This document shows positions 36,822 through 45,245 of a DNA stretch of 64,000 bases, piece after piece (the first letter of the stretch is position 1; every line of letters starts with the position of its first letter). The notes under the pieces are model-generated. The model was given only the letters and a program-made list of their open reading frames with translations. It did no database searches and was not told the DNA's origin. The translations under genes and the position numbers were made by a program. Source of the DNA: Paenibacillus pinistramenti (GTDB lineage Bacteria > Bacillota > Bacilli > Paenibacillales > Paenibacillaceae); assembly GCF_005869875.1 (NCBI RefSeq), contig NZ_VAWG01000004.1:186001-250000 (forward strand). Reading direction: 5' to 3'.

Positions 36822-38452
36822 AAGCGTTAATTGTGGATGACGAGAAGCATGTGCGGGACGCCATCAGGCTGCTCGTCCCTTGGCAGAACTGGGAGATCGG
36901 CACCATCCTGGAGGCGGCAGACGGCCAAAGCGCCATTGATCTTATCGAGAAGGAGCGCCCGGAGCTGATCTTCACCGACATGATGATGCCGGTCAGAAGC
37001 GGGGTTGACCTGCTGCGCTGGATGTATGACCACGGGGTAACCGGCAAAACCATTGTCATCAGCGGCTATGACGACTTTGAGCTGGCCCGCAGCACCCTCA
37101 GATACGGGGGGCTGGATTATATCCTGAAGCCCATCGAGCCGGAAATGCTCACCCAGGCGGTGGATGCTGCAGTCACCCAGTGGAAGCGGGAAGAGGACAG
37201 CCGGCAGTCTGCCGTGCAGCGGGGCGTCGAGCTGAACCGGCTCAAGCCGGTTTATCTGGATAAGGTCTTCTCCCAGCTGATTGAGGGAGCTGAATCCTAC
37301 CGGGCGGTGGCAGCCGATCTGGAGACCGAAACCGGCCTGCCGCAGGGCAGCCGCTTGATCCGGCTTGCGCTGCTGTCACTGGAGGGCCTTCATCCGGTAA
37401 ACCTGCGTTCGTTCTCCTCCAACGAAGATTTGTTTTATTTTGCCGTGATGAACATCTGCAACGAAATTCTGGGCAGGAACAAGACGGGGTACGCCTTCTC
37501 CTATTGGAACCAGCGCCGGGAGATCGTTATGGTGATCTGGAACAGCCTGGATCAGGCTGAGGCGCTGATGCGGCATATTCAGGAGAGCTGCATGCGGACG
37601 CTCCGCACCTCCTTTCATATCGGGCTCGGACAGAGCCATGATTTCCCGGCTGAACTGGCCAAAGCCTATGAGGAAGCGAAAAATACCCTCCAGCGCCGCA
37701 ATCTGCTGGAATCCGGGGTCTGGATTCACCCGGCGGCGCCTGTCTCCGCCAAGGAATCCGGCAGCTTGAGCTTGCTGCATCTGTCCGAGTATGACGAGAA
37801 GCTGCGCCATGCGGTCTTCAGCGGCCAGCCGGCCTTGATCCGGGGTGCCGTTCAGGAGTGGGTTCAGGCTGCCGCAGACACGGGAAAGCTGACGCCCGAA
37901 CAGCTCCGGATCTGGCGGAGCGAATACCGGATGATGTGCTCGCAGTGGGCGAAAGAGTGGCTTGGCGACGATGCGGTGCCGCCCCAGGTCCAGCTGGACA
38001 GCGAAGCGTTTCAGGTGCGGACCGAGCCGGACGGTATCTTCTCGCTTGCGAACTGGCAGGACCGTCTGGCCGGTGAGCTCACGGAGTTCTCCAAGCATCT
38101 GCATGAGCTGAAGCAGGAGAGCGGGAGCATTATTTTTCAAATCAAAAAATATGTAGAGGCCCATCACCGCGAAGACCTGTCCCTGCAGGACATCGCCAGC
38201 CAGTTCTTCCTCAGCCGGGAGTACATCTCCCGCAAATTCAAGCAGGAGCTCGGGGAGAATTTATCCGACTATATCGCCAGAATCCGGGTCGAGCGGGCGC
38301 AGAAGCTCCTCGTGAACCCGAACCTCAGAATGGTCCAGATTGCCGAAATGGTCGGCTACCAGGATGAGAAATATTTCAGCAAGGTCTTTAAGAAAATCAC
38401 CGGCCTGACGCCAAACGAGTACCGGAAATCGCTGCAGGGCGAGCTGAATTGA
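36818..38452 (+). CDS. YesN-like response regulator with AraC DNA-binding domain
   Basis: 544 residues, start overlaps the kinase stop (ATGA). Receiver domain with phospho-Asp in IFTDMMMP (about residue 53) and conserved Lys in YILKPIEP. A long linker region (about 130-430) is followed by two AraC-type HTH motifs: LQDIASQFFLSREYISRKFK (exact core DIASQFFLSREYISR) and IAEMVGYQDEKYFSKVFKK. Activates or represses transport genes in cis. Downstream the sequence changes abruptly to an AT-rich island. Confidence 0.92.
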   Translation: MKALIVDDEKHVRDAIRLLVPWQNWEIGTILEAADGQSAIDLIEKERPELIFTDMMMPVRSGVDLLRWMYDHGVTGKTIVISGYDDFELARSTLRYGGLDYILKPIEPEMLTQAVDAAVTQWKREEDSRQSAVQRGVELNRLKPVYLDKVFSQLIEGAESYRAVAADLETETGLPQGSRLIRLALLSLEGLHPVNLRSFSSNEDLFYFAVMNICNEILGRNKTGYAFSYWNQRREIVMVIWNSLDQAEALMRHIQESCMRTLRTSFHIGLGQSHDFPAELAKAYEEAKNTLQRRNLLESGVWIHPAAPVSAKESGSLSLLHLSEYDEKLRHAVFSGQPALIRGAVQEWVQAAADTGKLTPEQLRIWRSEYRMMCSQWAKEWLGDDAVPPQVQLDSEAFQVRTEPDGIFSLANWQDRLAGELTEFSKHLHELKQESGSIIFQIKKYVEAHHREDLSLQDIASQFFLSREYISRKFKQELGENLSDYIARIRVERAQKLLVNPNLRMVQIAEMVGYQDEKYFSKVFKKITGLTPNEYRKSLQGELN

Positions 38453-38485
38453 GGGATGGGCGGAGGAGCCCGGGGAATGGAAAGG

Positions 38486-38541
38486 GAAAAACAAAGTCTC
38501 CAGTCTATGGGTACCAGTTTAGACCCCGGTTCTTTGTTTTT
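38486..38541 (+). terminator. Hairpin enclosing an IS-end remnant
   Basis: aaaaacaaag / ctttgttttt perfect 10-bp outer stem with gtcta/tagac inside and a final run of T, positioned as the yesN terminator. Its interior (38493-38521) is the same sequence as the outer end of the IS at 45274-45302, so the terminator appears to be built on or invaded by an IS end. Confidence 0.6.
38493..38521. repeat. Left copy of 29-bp direct repeat (solo IS end)
   Basis: Matches 45274-45302 in 27 of 29 positions in the same orientation, sharing the core ctatgggtaccagttta. The right copy is the terminal repeat of the IS3-family element; this copy has no IS body. Confidence 0.75.
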
Positions 38542-39040
38542 TACAAATTCGTTTTCCTGCTTCCGTTCTCAAGAAGAGTTCTGAGAGGAAGTTTGATGCA
38601 GTTAGTTGGCTTAAAATCAAACTTATTTTCTATATGCAAGGCAATCGCAATCGATCAAGGATTTTGCTGCTAATCTCTCGAAAGCGGATACCGTTCTTAT
38701 GACCTTCGGCTGTACTTCATATCGATTTATCGCTATGAAGTACAGCTGAACCTCTTGGAAAACGCCGTCGTATTTTTGAGTTGGAAAGAAGAATATCGCT
38801 TTGAGCTCCAAAAAGTAAAGGGCTTTTATGCACAGATGTTTCGTTCGGTAAGCTAAAGTACACCCCGCACTCGATCGAACTTGGTATCGATCAGCATTTT
38901 AATATTCACAAATTATTGAAGTGGTTTTGGGCGGCAAGTACAGTCAATAAATTGAGAGTTACCTATACAAGCTCTTAAACATGACTTGGAATGATTTGAA
39001 TACAATATTTTACCTAATAAAACAATATAAGATAAATATA
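38542..39040. other. AT-rich gene-free remnant at the island's left edge
   Basis: About 500 bp with no credible coding frame. Base composition falls toward AT from left to right. Short open stretches on the plus strand (for example around 38596-38673) have no SD and no recognisable domain. It may be decayed transposon sequence. It contains the hairpin at 38709-38746. Confidence 0.5.
38709..38746. repeat. Perfect 13-bp inverted repeat
   Basis: gctgtacttcata (38709-38721) and tatgaagtacagc (38734-38746) with a 12-nt spacer. No T-run follows. Could be an operator, recombination site or relic of an element end. Confidence 0.7.
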
Positions 39041-39054
39041 TCGGAGAATAAAAA

Positions 39055-39072
39055 ATGATATATTTACAATAA
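39055..39072 (+). CDS. Possible five-codon leader ORF (MIYLQ)
   Basis: ATG-ATA-TAT-TTA-CAA-TAA with SD CGGAGA eight bases upstream. It is followed by a hairpin and a second, strong SD, the layout seen in translation-responsive leaders. Very short, so coding is unproven. Confidence 0.3.
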   Translation: MIYLQ

Positions 39073-39097
39073 TATACATCATATACTAATATGTGTA

Positions 39098-39115
39098 TGT
39101 GGAAATTATTCCACA
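39098..39115 (+). promoter_or_regulatory. Hairpin upstream of the strong SD
   Basis: tgtggaa / ttccaca with a 4-nt loop (atta), flanked by gtat and atac, 12 nt before AAGGAGGT (39127-39134). It could modulate access to that SD. Confidence 0.45.
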
Positions 39116-39140
39116 AAAATACATATAAGGAGGTATTTTA

Positions 39141-39287
39141 ATGAAACTTTTGAAATCCAAATGCAAGTTAAGAAAGTCAATTTTGCTGTTATGTACGGTG
39201 GAAAAACTGCTTATTAAAAATTTTGAAAACTGCGGTGTCTGGATTAACCAGGCACCGTTGTTTTATATAGGGCAAAGGAGAAGGAAA
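39141..39287 (+). CDS. Leader-type small ORF of the island operon, in frame with the next start
   Basis: ATG 39141 has the best SD in the island (AAGGAGGT, 7-nt spacing). The first 49 codons are Lys/Leu/Cys-rich (MKLLKSKCKLRKSILLLC) and run without a stop through a strong hairpin into the second start at 39288, ending at 39515. It may be a regulatory leader peptide, an N-terminal extension of the following ORF, or a small secreted peptide with a hydrophobic core. The leader reading is favoured because the terminator-like hairpin sits within it and a second SD follows. No known peptide family recognised. Confidence 0.4.
39226..39268 (+). terminator. Attenuator-like hairpin in the island operon leader
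   Basis: 17-nt arms at 39226-39242 and 39248-39264 with loop ATTAA; 14 of 17 Watson-Crick and one G-U pair, then gttttatat. A competing segment acggtg (39195-39200) is complementary to caccgt (39253-39258) within the right arm and could form an antiterminator while the leader is being translated. Confidence 0.5.
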
Positions 39288-39515
39288 ATGAAGATCAATA
39301 TTTGTGCAGAAAATTCTCTAATTAGTTTCGGGGTAGTTAAAGCTTTACTAGCTGCGATAAACTTTAAACCCCAGAATAAACATGAAGCATTTGGATCAAA
39401 AGTATTCTACCCATCATTAATTTTAAAAGACTTAAGTTTAACAGATTCCCAAAATCCTAACGAATTAATATTTATAACTACAATGAAATTGACGAAGGGT
39501 CAAAGATCTTTTTAG
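39288..39515 (+). pseudogene. N-terminal part of the TPR protein, or separate 75-residue ORF
   Basis: ATG 39288 has SD AAAGGAG at ideal spacing. The frame stops at 39515. In the -1 frame, coding-like sequence begins at 39461 and continues unbroken into the TPR gene (residues such as NEIDEGSKIFLEVLSNK immediately before TTG 39533). A shift between about 39461 and 39512 would give one protein of about 480 residues. Either a frameshift mutation split the gene, programmed slippage joins the parts, or the ORF is an independent small protein. No known domain recognised in the 75 residues. Confidence 0.5.
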
Positions 39516-39532
39516 AGGTTTTAAGTAATAAA

Positions 39533-40729
39533 TTGGGAATTTTCAAAGTAACCTATCATTTAGGAAAGGGAAAAGAGGAAACAATTTATAGGTATGAACT
39601 CAATGAAAAAGAATTGGAACTACAAACAATTTTTTTTAAAAAAGCAGCTTTAACAGAAGAAGAGATACACTTACTTCACAGAGGAGCACTTTTATACATA
39701 GGGGTTGGAGATCCTTGGACGGCAGAAAAAATACTAAAGCGACTTATAAATGAAAAAGCAGATCCTGATTATTTTTATCGAATGGGAGTAGTCTATACGC
39801 AGCTAGGCAGAACTATTGAAGCCGAACACTATTTGGAAATGTGTCGAACAACAGGTTCGTTAAGTGATAAAGCTTTGGCTAACTATATTCTATCAATGTT
39901 ATACGCACGTCATCATCAAAAATTCCTTCTTGATATAAATAAGTCTAAAAATTTCCTTGAAGAAGCTTATGAAATACTTTGTTCTTTAAGTGAAACGGAT
40001 TTAAAAGATATTCATTTTCATAAAATATTTAATCGAAATGGTTACGCCTTAGTTTTGTTTAGAGAAGGCAAGATTCAGGAAGCTATTGAGCTTTTGAATT
40101 TTGGGATAAGTAACTTAAATGACAAGAATAAAAAATTGCACAAAACAGTTTTGATTTATAATCTAGCGCAATGTTTTACTAAAATAGAAAAGTATGGTGA
40201 AGCATTGGAGTTATATAATCAAGTTATTAGTCATGATCCCTATTATCCTGAAAATTATTTGGAGTATGCAAGGGTACTAATCTTCTCCGGCGACTACAAA
40301 AAAGGGTTGGAAGTTATTAATAGGTCTATCGAACTAGATCCCTTTTTCTTGGAGGCTTACTCACTAGCTGGGTATTGTTATGATGAATTAGGTGAGACTA
40401 ATCATTGTATTGAGAACTATAAAAAAGCGTGGAAGCTAGATAAAACCAAAATTGATAGTGCATATGAGTATGGTTATGCTTTATCGGAATTAGAGCGTTA
40501 TGAAGAGTGTTTGATGCTGTTAGAGAATATCGAAATAAATCCCTCCCAATTAGAAGTATCTAGCTTGCGTAATATTATTACACTGCATGCAGAGGCAGCA
40601 CTTAATTGTCAGGGAGTAAATGACGCAGTGCAAATTCTAATGAGTGGGTTAAATATCTTGCCCGAAGATAGTGAAATTAAAAAAAATTTAAAAATTTTGA
40701 GAAGTATGAAGGTGAATGTTAATGCTTAA
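39533..40729 (+). CDS. Tetratricopeptide-repeat protein of the island operon
   Basis: 398 residues if started at TTG 39533, but that TTG has no SD and the frame is open back to 39461, so the true 5' end probably lies in the preceding ORF (frameshift). From about residue 45 onward it is mostly helical TPR units: DYFYRMGVVYTQLGR, RNGYALVLFREGKIQEAIEL, YNLAQCFTKIEKYGEALELYNQVI (core IEKYGEALELYNQVI), AYSLAGYCYDELGE, AYEYGYALSELERYEEC. No HTH, kinase or signal peptide. TPR proteins are protein- or peptide-binding scaffolds. Its stop overlaps the start of the MFS gene, so they are translationally coupled. Low-GC codon usage differs from the backbone. Confidence 0.75.
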   Translation: MGIFKVTYHLGKGKEETIYRYELNEKELELQTIFFKKAALTEEEIHLLHRGALLYIGVGDPWTAEKILKRLINEKADPDYFYRMGVVYTQLGRTIEAEHYLEMCRTTGSLSDKALANYILSMLYARHHQKFLLDINKSKNFLEEAYEILCSLSETDLKDIHFHKIFNRNGYALVLFREGKIQEAIELLNFGISNLNDKNKKLHKTVLIYNLAQCFTKIEKYGEALELYNQVISHDPYYPENYLEYARVLIFSGDYKKGLEVINRSIELDPFFLEAYSLAGYCYDELGETNHCIENYKKAWKLDKTKIDSAYEYGYALSELERYEECLMLLENIEINPSQLEVSSLRNIITLHAEAALNCQGVNDAVQILMSGLNILPEDSEIKKNLKILRSMKVNVNA

Positions 40730-41960
40730 TTTTTTTGTTTTAATTAAAAAAAATCGCAGTGCTCGTCACTTTTTTGTTTTTGTGACATTGTTTTTTTCTG
40801 GTATGTGGTGTTCGAAAACAATTCATCCATTGTGGTTTGAATATAATCACTCTTTGGATTATTTCGGTTTTTCTTATACTGCAATGGCAATAGCAGGAAG
40901 TTTATCCTTTTTAACGGGAATGATTGTTGATAAATTTGGTACGGCGTGGACATTAAGAATAGGTACATTACTTTATTCAATAGCTTTATTATTGCGTGTT
41001 TTCGCTGATTCTTTTTCTTTATCTATTGTGTCAGGTATTGTAGGGGGATTAGGAGCATCGACTGTACTAGTTTCTTTACGTCCTTGGATAATTTCTTGGA
41101 GTTCAGAAAAAGAGCGTCCTGTCGCTCTATCCATAAATCAAACCAGTAACAATTTAGGGACATCTATAGGAGTAATTATTGCTGGTTTTGGTATTTCAGC
41201 ATTAGGGAATCTAAAAACTGGGTATCCCATTTTTCTAATAGTTTCTTCAGTATTAGTTTTGCTTAGTGTCTTATTTGTACCGAAAATCAAAGGAACAAAT
41301 ACTTCTAAATCTAAAGATGATACAGAGAAAAAAATCAAATACAGAGACCTACTTAAAGAAAAGAAACTACTTTCAGTTGGAGTAATAATATTTGGGGTTC
41401 TATCTGGACTAGTTGTGAGTATGTTAAATCCGTATTTGCCCTTAATTTTGAAAGATTTAGGGTTACCATTACATTTAATTTCAATATTAATGACGATATT
41501 AACAATTCTTCGTATTGTAGTTAATCCTTTCATAGGTAGCAAAGTTAACAATAAGAATAAAATTGTCTATTTTGCATTGTCAGAAATTTGTATTGCTATT
41601 TGTCTCTTACTCTTGTTAATACCGTTTTCTCCTTATTTGGTAATGCTTATCGTAATTATAAGGTCTATTTTGATTTCGATATCAGTATTGTCTGAAGAAC
41701 TGATGCAGATATCTATGTTTTCAGCCAAATTAGTAGGAATATTTTTTGGTTTAGCTCAGACAGCCTTCTTTGTAGGAGATGCATTAGGGGGAACAATAGC
41801 TGGCTGGATATACAACAACGCTGGTACAAATATTGTAATTGTTGTTACTGCTTCGCTCACAGTATTAAACAGTTGTTTTTATCCGATATTTTACAAGTTA
41901 ATAAATAAGAATAAAGTTAGAGAAATTGATGAGGTAAATACTAATGCAGTCTCTTTATAA
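40722..41960 (+). CDS. MFS transporter of the island operon
   Basis: 412 residues from ATG 40722, served by GAAGGTGA inside the TPR gene; ATG 40716 is an alternative. Twelve hydrophobic helices, central hydrophilic loop with KSKDDTEKKIKYRDLLKEKK (shortened: KDDTEKKIKYRDLL). The loop 2-3 region GMIVDKFGTAWTLRIGT fits the MFS motif A pattern loosely. Probably an exporter of a drug or small peptide, given its peptidase and TPR neighbours. Substrate unknown. It overlaps the peptidase gene by 17 bases. Confidence 0.85.
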   Translation: MLNFFVLIKKNRSARHFFVFVTLFFSGMWCSKTIHPLWFEYNHSLDYFGFSYTAMAIAGSLSFLTGMIVDKFGTAWTLRIGTLLYSIALLLRVFADSFSLSIVSGIVGGLGASTVLVSLRPWIISWSSEKERPVALSINQTSNNLGTSIGVIIAGFGISALGNLKTGYPIFLIVSSVLVLLSVLFVPKIKGTNTSKSKDDTEKKIKYRDLLKEKKLLSVGVIIFGVLSGLVVSMLNPYLPLILKDLGLPLHLISILMTILTILRIVVNPFIGSKVNNKNKIVYFALSEICIAICLLLLLIPFSPYLVMLIVIIRSILISISVLSEELMQISMFSAKLVGIFFGLAQTAFFVGDALGGTIAGWIYNNAGTNIVIVVTASLTVLNSCFYPIFYKLINKNKVREIDEVNTNAVSL

Positions 41961-43635
41961 CCAAATATTTTTTGAAGAAAATTTACATTTTGTAGGTCTT
42001 AATAAAGAAAAACATTTTGTATACATTCAATCTGAAGAAAATAATCTCTCTTTAATTAGTATGCATGAAGATGACTTAATAACTTTATTTGAATTTGGAG
42101 AGTTAGATGGTGCCATCCACTATCTTTTTAACTCTAATCTCATCGCATATATTTACATTTATATGAACGAACTAATCATGCAAACAATCACTTTAGAGGG
42201 AGAAGCCACAAAATTTCTGAAGGTTCCTCTAACTAAATTTCAAGAACCAATCTTGGCGAATGTGGTAGAGGACAAGAGTAGAAATAGTATATTTCTATTA
42301 ATTGAAGATTTACAGGAGAAGTATTGGTTTGAAGTTGACTTATCTAGAAAATTTTGTTTAAAGAGTTCACTAGAATTTCAGGAGATGGAAGTTCTAAATA
42401 GTGAACAACAAGCCTTAATTTATCGAGTGAGCCAATTCCCTGAAAATGATTTATTCTTTTGGTACTCTATAGCACACAAAAAAAAGGTGGAAATTGAAGG
42501 GAACTATATATGTTCCAATGCTCTATTTATTTGTACGGTTGTTGAAGCAGAGGAAGGGGCAATTGTCAACATTTATAGATGGGACTCTTTACAGTTATTC
42601 AAAACATTTCCTTTTTCAGATTATATTTTAGATGCAAGATTCTTAAGCTCAAGTCATCTAGCTCTAATTCAAAATTGTAATGGCATACAAAAACTACTCC
42701 TATTAAATTTAAATAATAATTTAATCAATAGTGTACCTAATATTAAAGGGAGATTAGATATTTCTAATATTCAGAAAAGTAATATTTGTCTACACAAATG
42801 TTCTATATTAGAGGGCTCAGAGTGGATTGTTTGTAATTTAGAAGGTATTATAGCTAGAAAACAAGGTATTGAACGTTTCATCTTTATGAACGAAAGTTAT
42901 ACGCATGGTAATTTTCTAGTGCATCGTCCTAAAGGTTTACCTAAGAGAGCATTTATTTCTTTACATGGCGGGCCTGAATCTTGCGAATATGATGAATTAA
43001 GATACTGGGGACTATACCGTGAGTTGTTGAGGGATGACGTTTTAGTATTGGTTTTAAATTACCAAGGCTCTGCAAATTTTGGATTTAAATACCGCAGCTC
43101 TCCATGGAATAATTGGTTGGATACGTTCTCAAAAGAACTAGAACATGCTTTGGAATATCTGAAAATTACTTATGGATTGTGTGAGAACTTAATCTCCATA
43201 TTTGGAGTTAGTTTTGGAGGAGCACTTGCTCTTGCCTCTCCAGTAATTAATTCTAAAATTAATTCTGTAATAGCTGTTGCACCTTTAGTTAGTTTAGAAA
43301 AGCACGTGGCCAAATTAGAGTCCTCTTATCCTGAAATGGTTAGTTGGTTTAAGGCCAGGTTCTATAATAAAGAAAATCGCTATTTCTTTTCAGAAAAGTT
43401 TCATCTTAAAAATAAAACGGTTCCGGTTACTATAATACAAGGTGATCATGACGAAATATTAAGTTTTCAAAATACTACTTTATTGGTAAATGAAGCAAGG
43501 GAATTAGGAATGAATTGGTCACTAGTCATAGAAAAAGGAGTACTGCACTATCCAGTAGAAGTTGAGCAGTGTCGAACTAGACTACAGAATATTAAAGAAG
43601 CTTTTCTCGCTTACTTGGATACATCTGTAAATTAG
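41944..43635 (+). CDS. S9-type (prolyl oligopeptidase-like) peptidase of the island operon
   Basis: 563 residues, starting inside the 3' end of the MFS gene. N-terminal about 300 residues are strand-rich, consistent with a degenerate beta-propeller. C-terminal alpha/beta-hydrolase: ISLHGGPES oxyanion strand (about 338), nucleophile elbow FGVSFGGALAL (Ser about 422), acid in QGDHDEI (about 502) and His in GVLHYPVE (about 534). All triad residues are present. Members cleave or acyl-transfer short peptides in the cytosol; no signal peptide here. It could activate, inactivate or cyclise a peptide moved by the MFS protein. Lower GC than backbone S9 proteins. Confidence 0.85.
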   Translation: MQSLYNQIFFEENLHFVGLNKEKHFVYIQSEENNLSLISMHEDDLITLFEFGELDGAIHYLFNSNLIAYIYIYMNELIMQTITLEGEATKFLKVPLTKFQEPILANVVEDKSRNSIFLLIEDLQEKYWFEVDLSRKFCLKSSLEFQEMEVLNSEQQALIYRVSQFPENDLFFWYSIAHKKKVEIEGNYICSNALFICTVVEAEEGAIVNIYRWDSLQLFKTFPFSDYILDARFLSSSHLALIQNCNGIQKLLLLNLNNNLINSVPNIKGRLDISNIQKSNICLHKCSILEGSEWIVCNLEGIIARKQGIERFIFMNESYTHGNFLVHRPKGLPKRAFISLHGGPESCEYDELRYWGLYRELLRDDVLVLVLNYQGSANFGFKYRSSPWNNWLDTFSKELEHALEYLKITYGLCENLISIFGVSFGGALALASPVINSKINSVIAVAPLVSLEKHVAKLESSYPEMVSWFKARFYNKENRYFFSEKFHLKNKTVPVTIIQGDHDEILSFQNTTLLVNEARELGMNWSLVIEKGVLHYPVEVEQCRTRLQNIKEAFLAYLDTSVN

Positions 43636-43831
43636 ACTAGTGAAGCAATCCTCTCCACGTGGGACAGTTACATTTGAGAGCAGAATAGAGCGATTTAACA
43701 TGGGGCCGCAACTACCTATAAAATCGCTCTCTATTTTCCTCACCAAAGTAAAGGGATATAGCCAAAAAGTTATTTAATAACTTCTGAGTATTTGATAGTA
43801 TATTAATATATATGAATCGGAAGTGAATCTA
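43636..43831. other. Intergenic region between peptidase gene and dinG remnant
   Basis: Contains gagcgattt / aaatcgctc arms (about 43687-43730) that form a likely terminator for the island operon (agagcgattt...aaatcgctct then attttcctc). Otherwise AT-rich without a gene. Confidence 0.5.
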
Positions 43832-44351
43832 TTGGATGAGTTTATTCAAAGAGCTATTGGAGCAGAAGGACATCTTTCCAAGCTAGTAAACGGATACTCT
43901 CCTCGTGCTCCTCAAATTATGATTTCTACTAAGGTGGATACGCCTTAGAAAAAGGGGAGCATTTGATCTGTGAGGCCGGCACTGGAACCGGTAAATCATT
44001 AGGTTATTTAACTCCAGCAGCACGATGGGCTGCTCAAAATAAAAACCGTTATAGTTTGTACTCACACGATCCCCTTAATGACACAAATCATGCAACTTGA
44101 GTTACCACGTGTTGCTCAAATTTTGGAGAGGGAGGGCCTTCAGTTAAATTTTGAACTGGTAAAAGGGAAAGAACATTACGTATGCAAGTTGCGTCTAGAG
44201 AAGCTTTGGCAAGAGTCCATTTCGGAAATGACCGAAGAATCCAGAACCCTTCATCATACTTACCGGAAATTTAGCAAAGAAAACGCCATTGATCGAAACA
44301 GTTTTGGTTTAGATATTCCAGATGATTTGTGGAAAACATTGAATGATCCTT
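43832..44351 (+). pseudogene. dinG-like ATP-dependent helicase, N-terminal remnant
   Basis: Three successive frames give one helicase: LDEFIQRAIGAEGHLS..., then GEHLICEAGTGTGKSLGYLTPA with Walker A GTGTGKS, then TIPLMTQIMQLELPRVAQIL with FELVKGKEHYVC. The spacing matches the start of DinG/YoaA XPD-like 5'-3' helicases, in which the Cys of the last motif begins the Fe-S cluster. At least two frameshifts are present and the gene is cut off at 44352 by the IS; the residues CTPCQGHL that end the last frame are encoded by the IS terminal repeat, not by dinG. Non-functional. Confidence 0.75.
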
Positions 44352-44402
44352 TGAACTGTACCCCTTGTCAAGGACACTTATAAAAAAAAGGACTTGTGGT
44401 TT

Positions 44403-45209
44403 TTAAGCGGCGGAGAAAAGATGATTCCTGTACTGTACAGGAGTCATCTTTTTACGTCCCCATTGATATCTGTAGTTGTTGTAATAACGTATGTATCGAT
44501 TGATTTCCTGCTTGAGAGTCTCGAAGTTAGTAAAGCTAAAGTGGTCAACATGGTCTTTGAGATGGCCAAAGAAGGACTCCTGCGGGAGCGTAATTCGTCC
44601 GAGAGATGATGAGCCAGGACTTCGCCTGTGGAAGCATCCAGTAAGGTGGACAAATAGGCCATTTTGGAAGATCCATAGGGCAGATAGGTGATGTCCGTGA
44701 GCAGGGCGAGACCGGGGGTTTCTTTTCGAAAATCTCTTTGCAAAAGATTGGGCACGGTCCGTGCTCCTGAGTGGCTTTGGCCATTCGTTTGTAGGGGTTG
44801 GTTTCCGGTGAGGACAGACGATATTGAATTTCTTCATCAGTCTGCGAATCCGTTTAAGGTTATACACGATGCCAAACTCATTCTCTAAGGTCATCTTGAT
44901 GGAGCGAGCTCCCTTCTTGAAACCTCGGCGATCAAAGGCTTTCTTCACCCACTTGACGCTTTCCTCATCTTTTTAAGCTCGTTTGATGCGTACATCCGCG
45001 GTTTGCAGGTAATGATAGTAGCCAATGAGAGATACGTCAAATCCAGCCGTTTCAAAGATTTCTCTAGGTGTTTTCCCTGACAGATACTGATCGATGAAAA
45101 GGCGTTTAAATTCATCTGTGTACGCTAACGATTTTTCGCTAACCCTAGAAATATATGGATTTTCAGATAAAGTCTCGCGCTCTGCTTGGTTAAAATGTTT
45201 CTTGCTCAT
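44403..45209 (-). pseudogene. IS3-family transposase orfA/orfB, frameshifted and deleted
   Basis: OrfA begins at ATG 45209 (SD GAGGGGATGAC): HTH with FNQAERETLSENPYISR and TDEFKRLFIDQYLSGKTPREIFE (core RLFIDQYLSGKTPREIF). OrfB parts follow in three frames: RRGFKKGARSIKMTLENEFG, then LLTDITYLPYGSSKMAYLS with the first catalytic Asp region of the rve domain, then ESFFGHLKDHVDHFSF and YIRYYNNYRYQ, the DDE Glu and the C-terminal motif. The segment carrying the second catalytic Asp is missing between the last two, so it cannot be active. Confidence 0.85.
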
Positions 45210-45245
45210 GTCATCCCCTCCATTGCCTCTTCCAGTATACAAAAA

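Noticed and set aside
39141..43635. Rap-Phr quorum-sensing cassette
   Set aside because: The TPR protein precedes a transporter and peptidase, has no Rap N-terminal bundle that I can recognise, and no exported Phr-like gene follows it.
44078..44383. Independent 101-residue protein with C-terminal CTPC motif
   Set aside because: It is the third frame of the dinG remnant; its last residues are IS terminal-repeat sequence.
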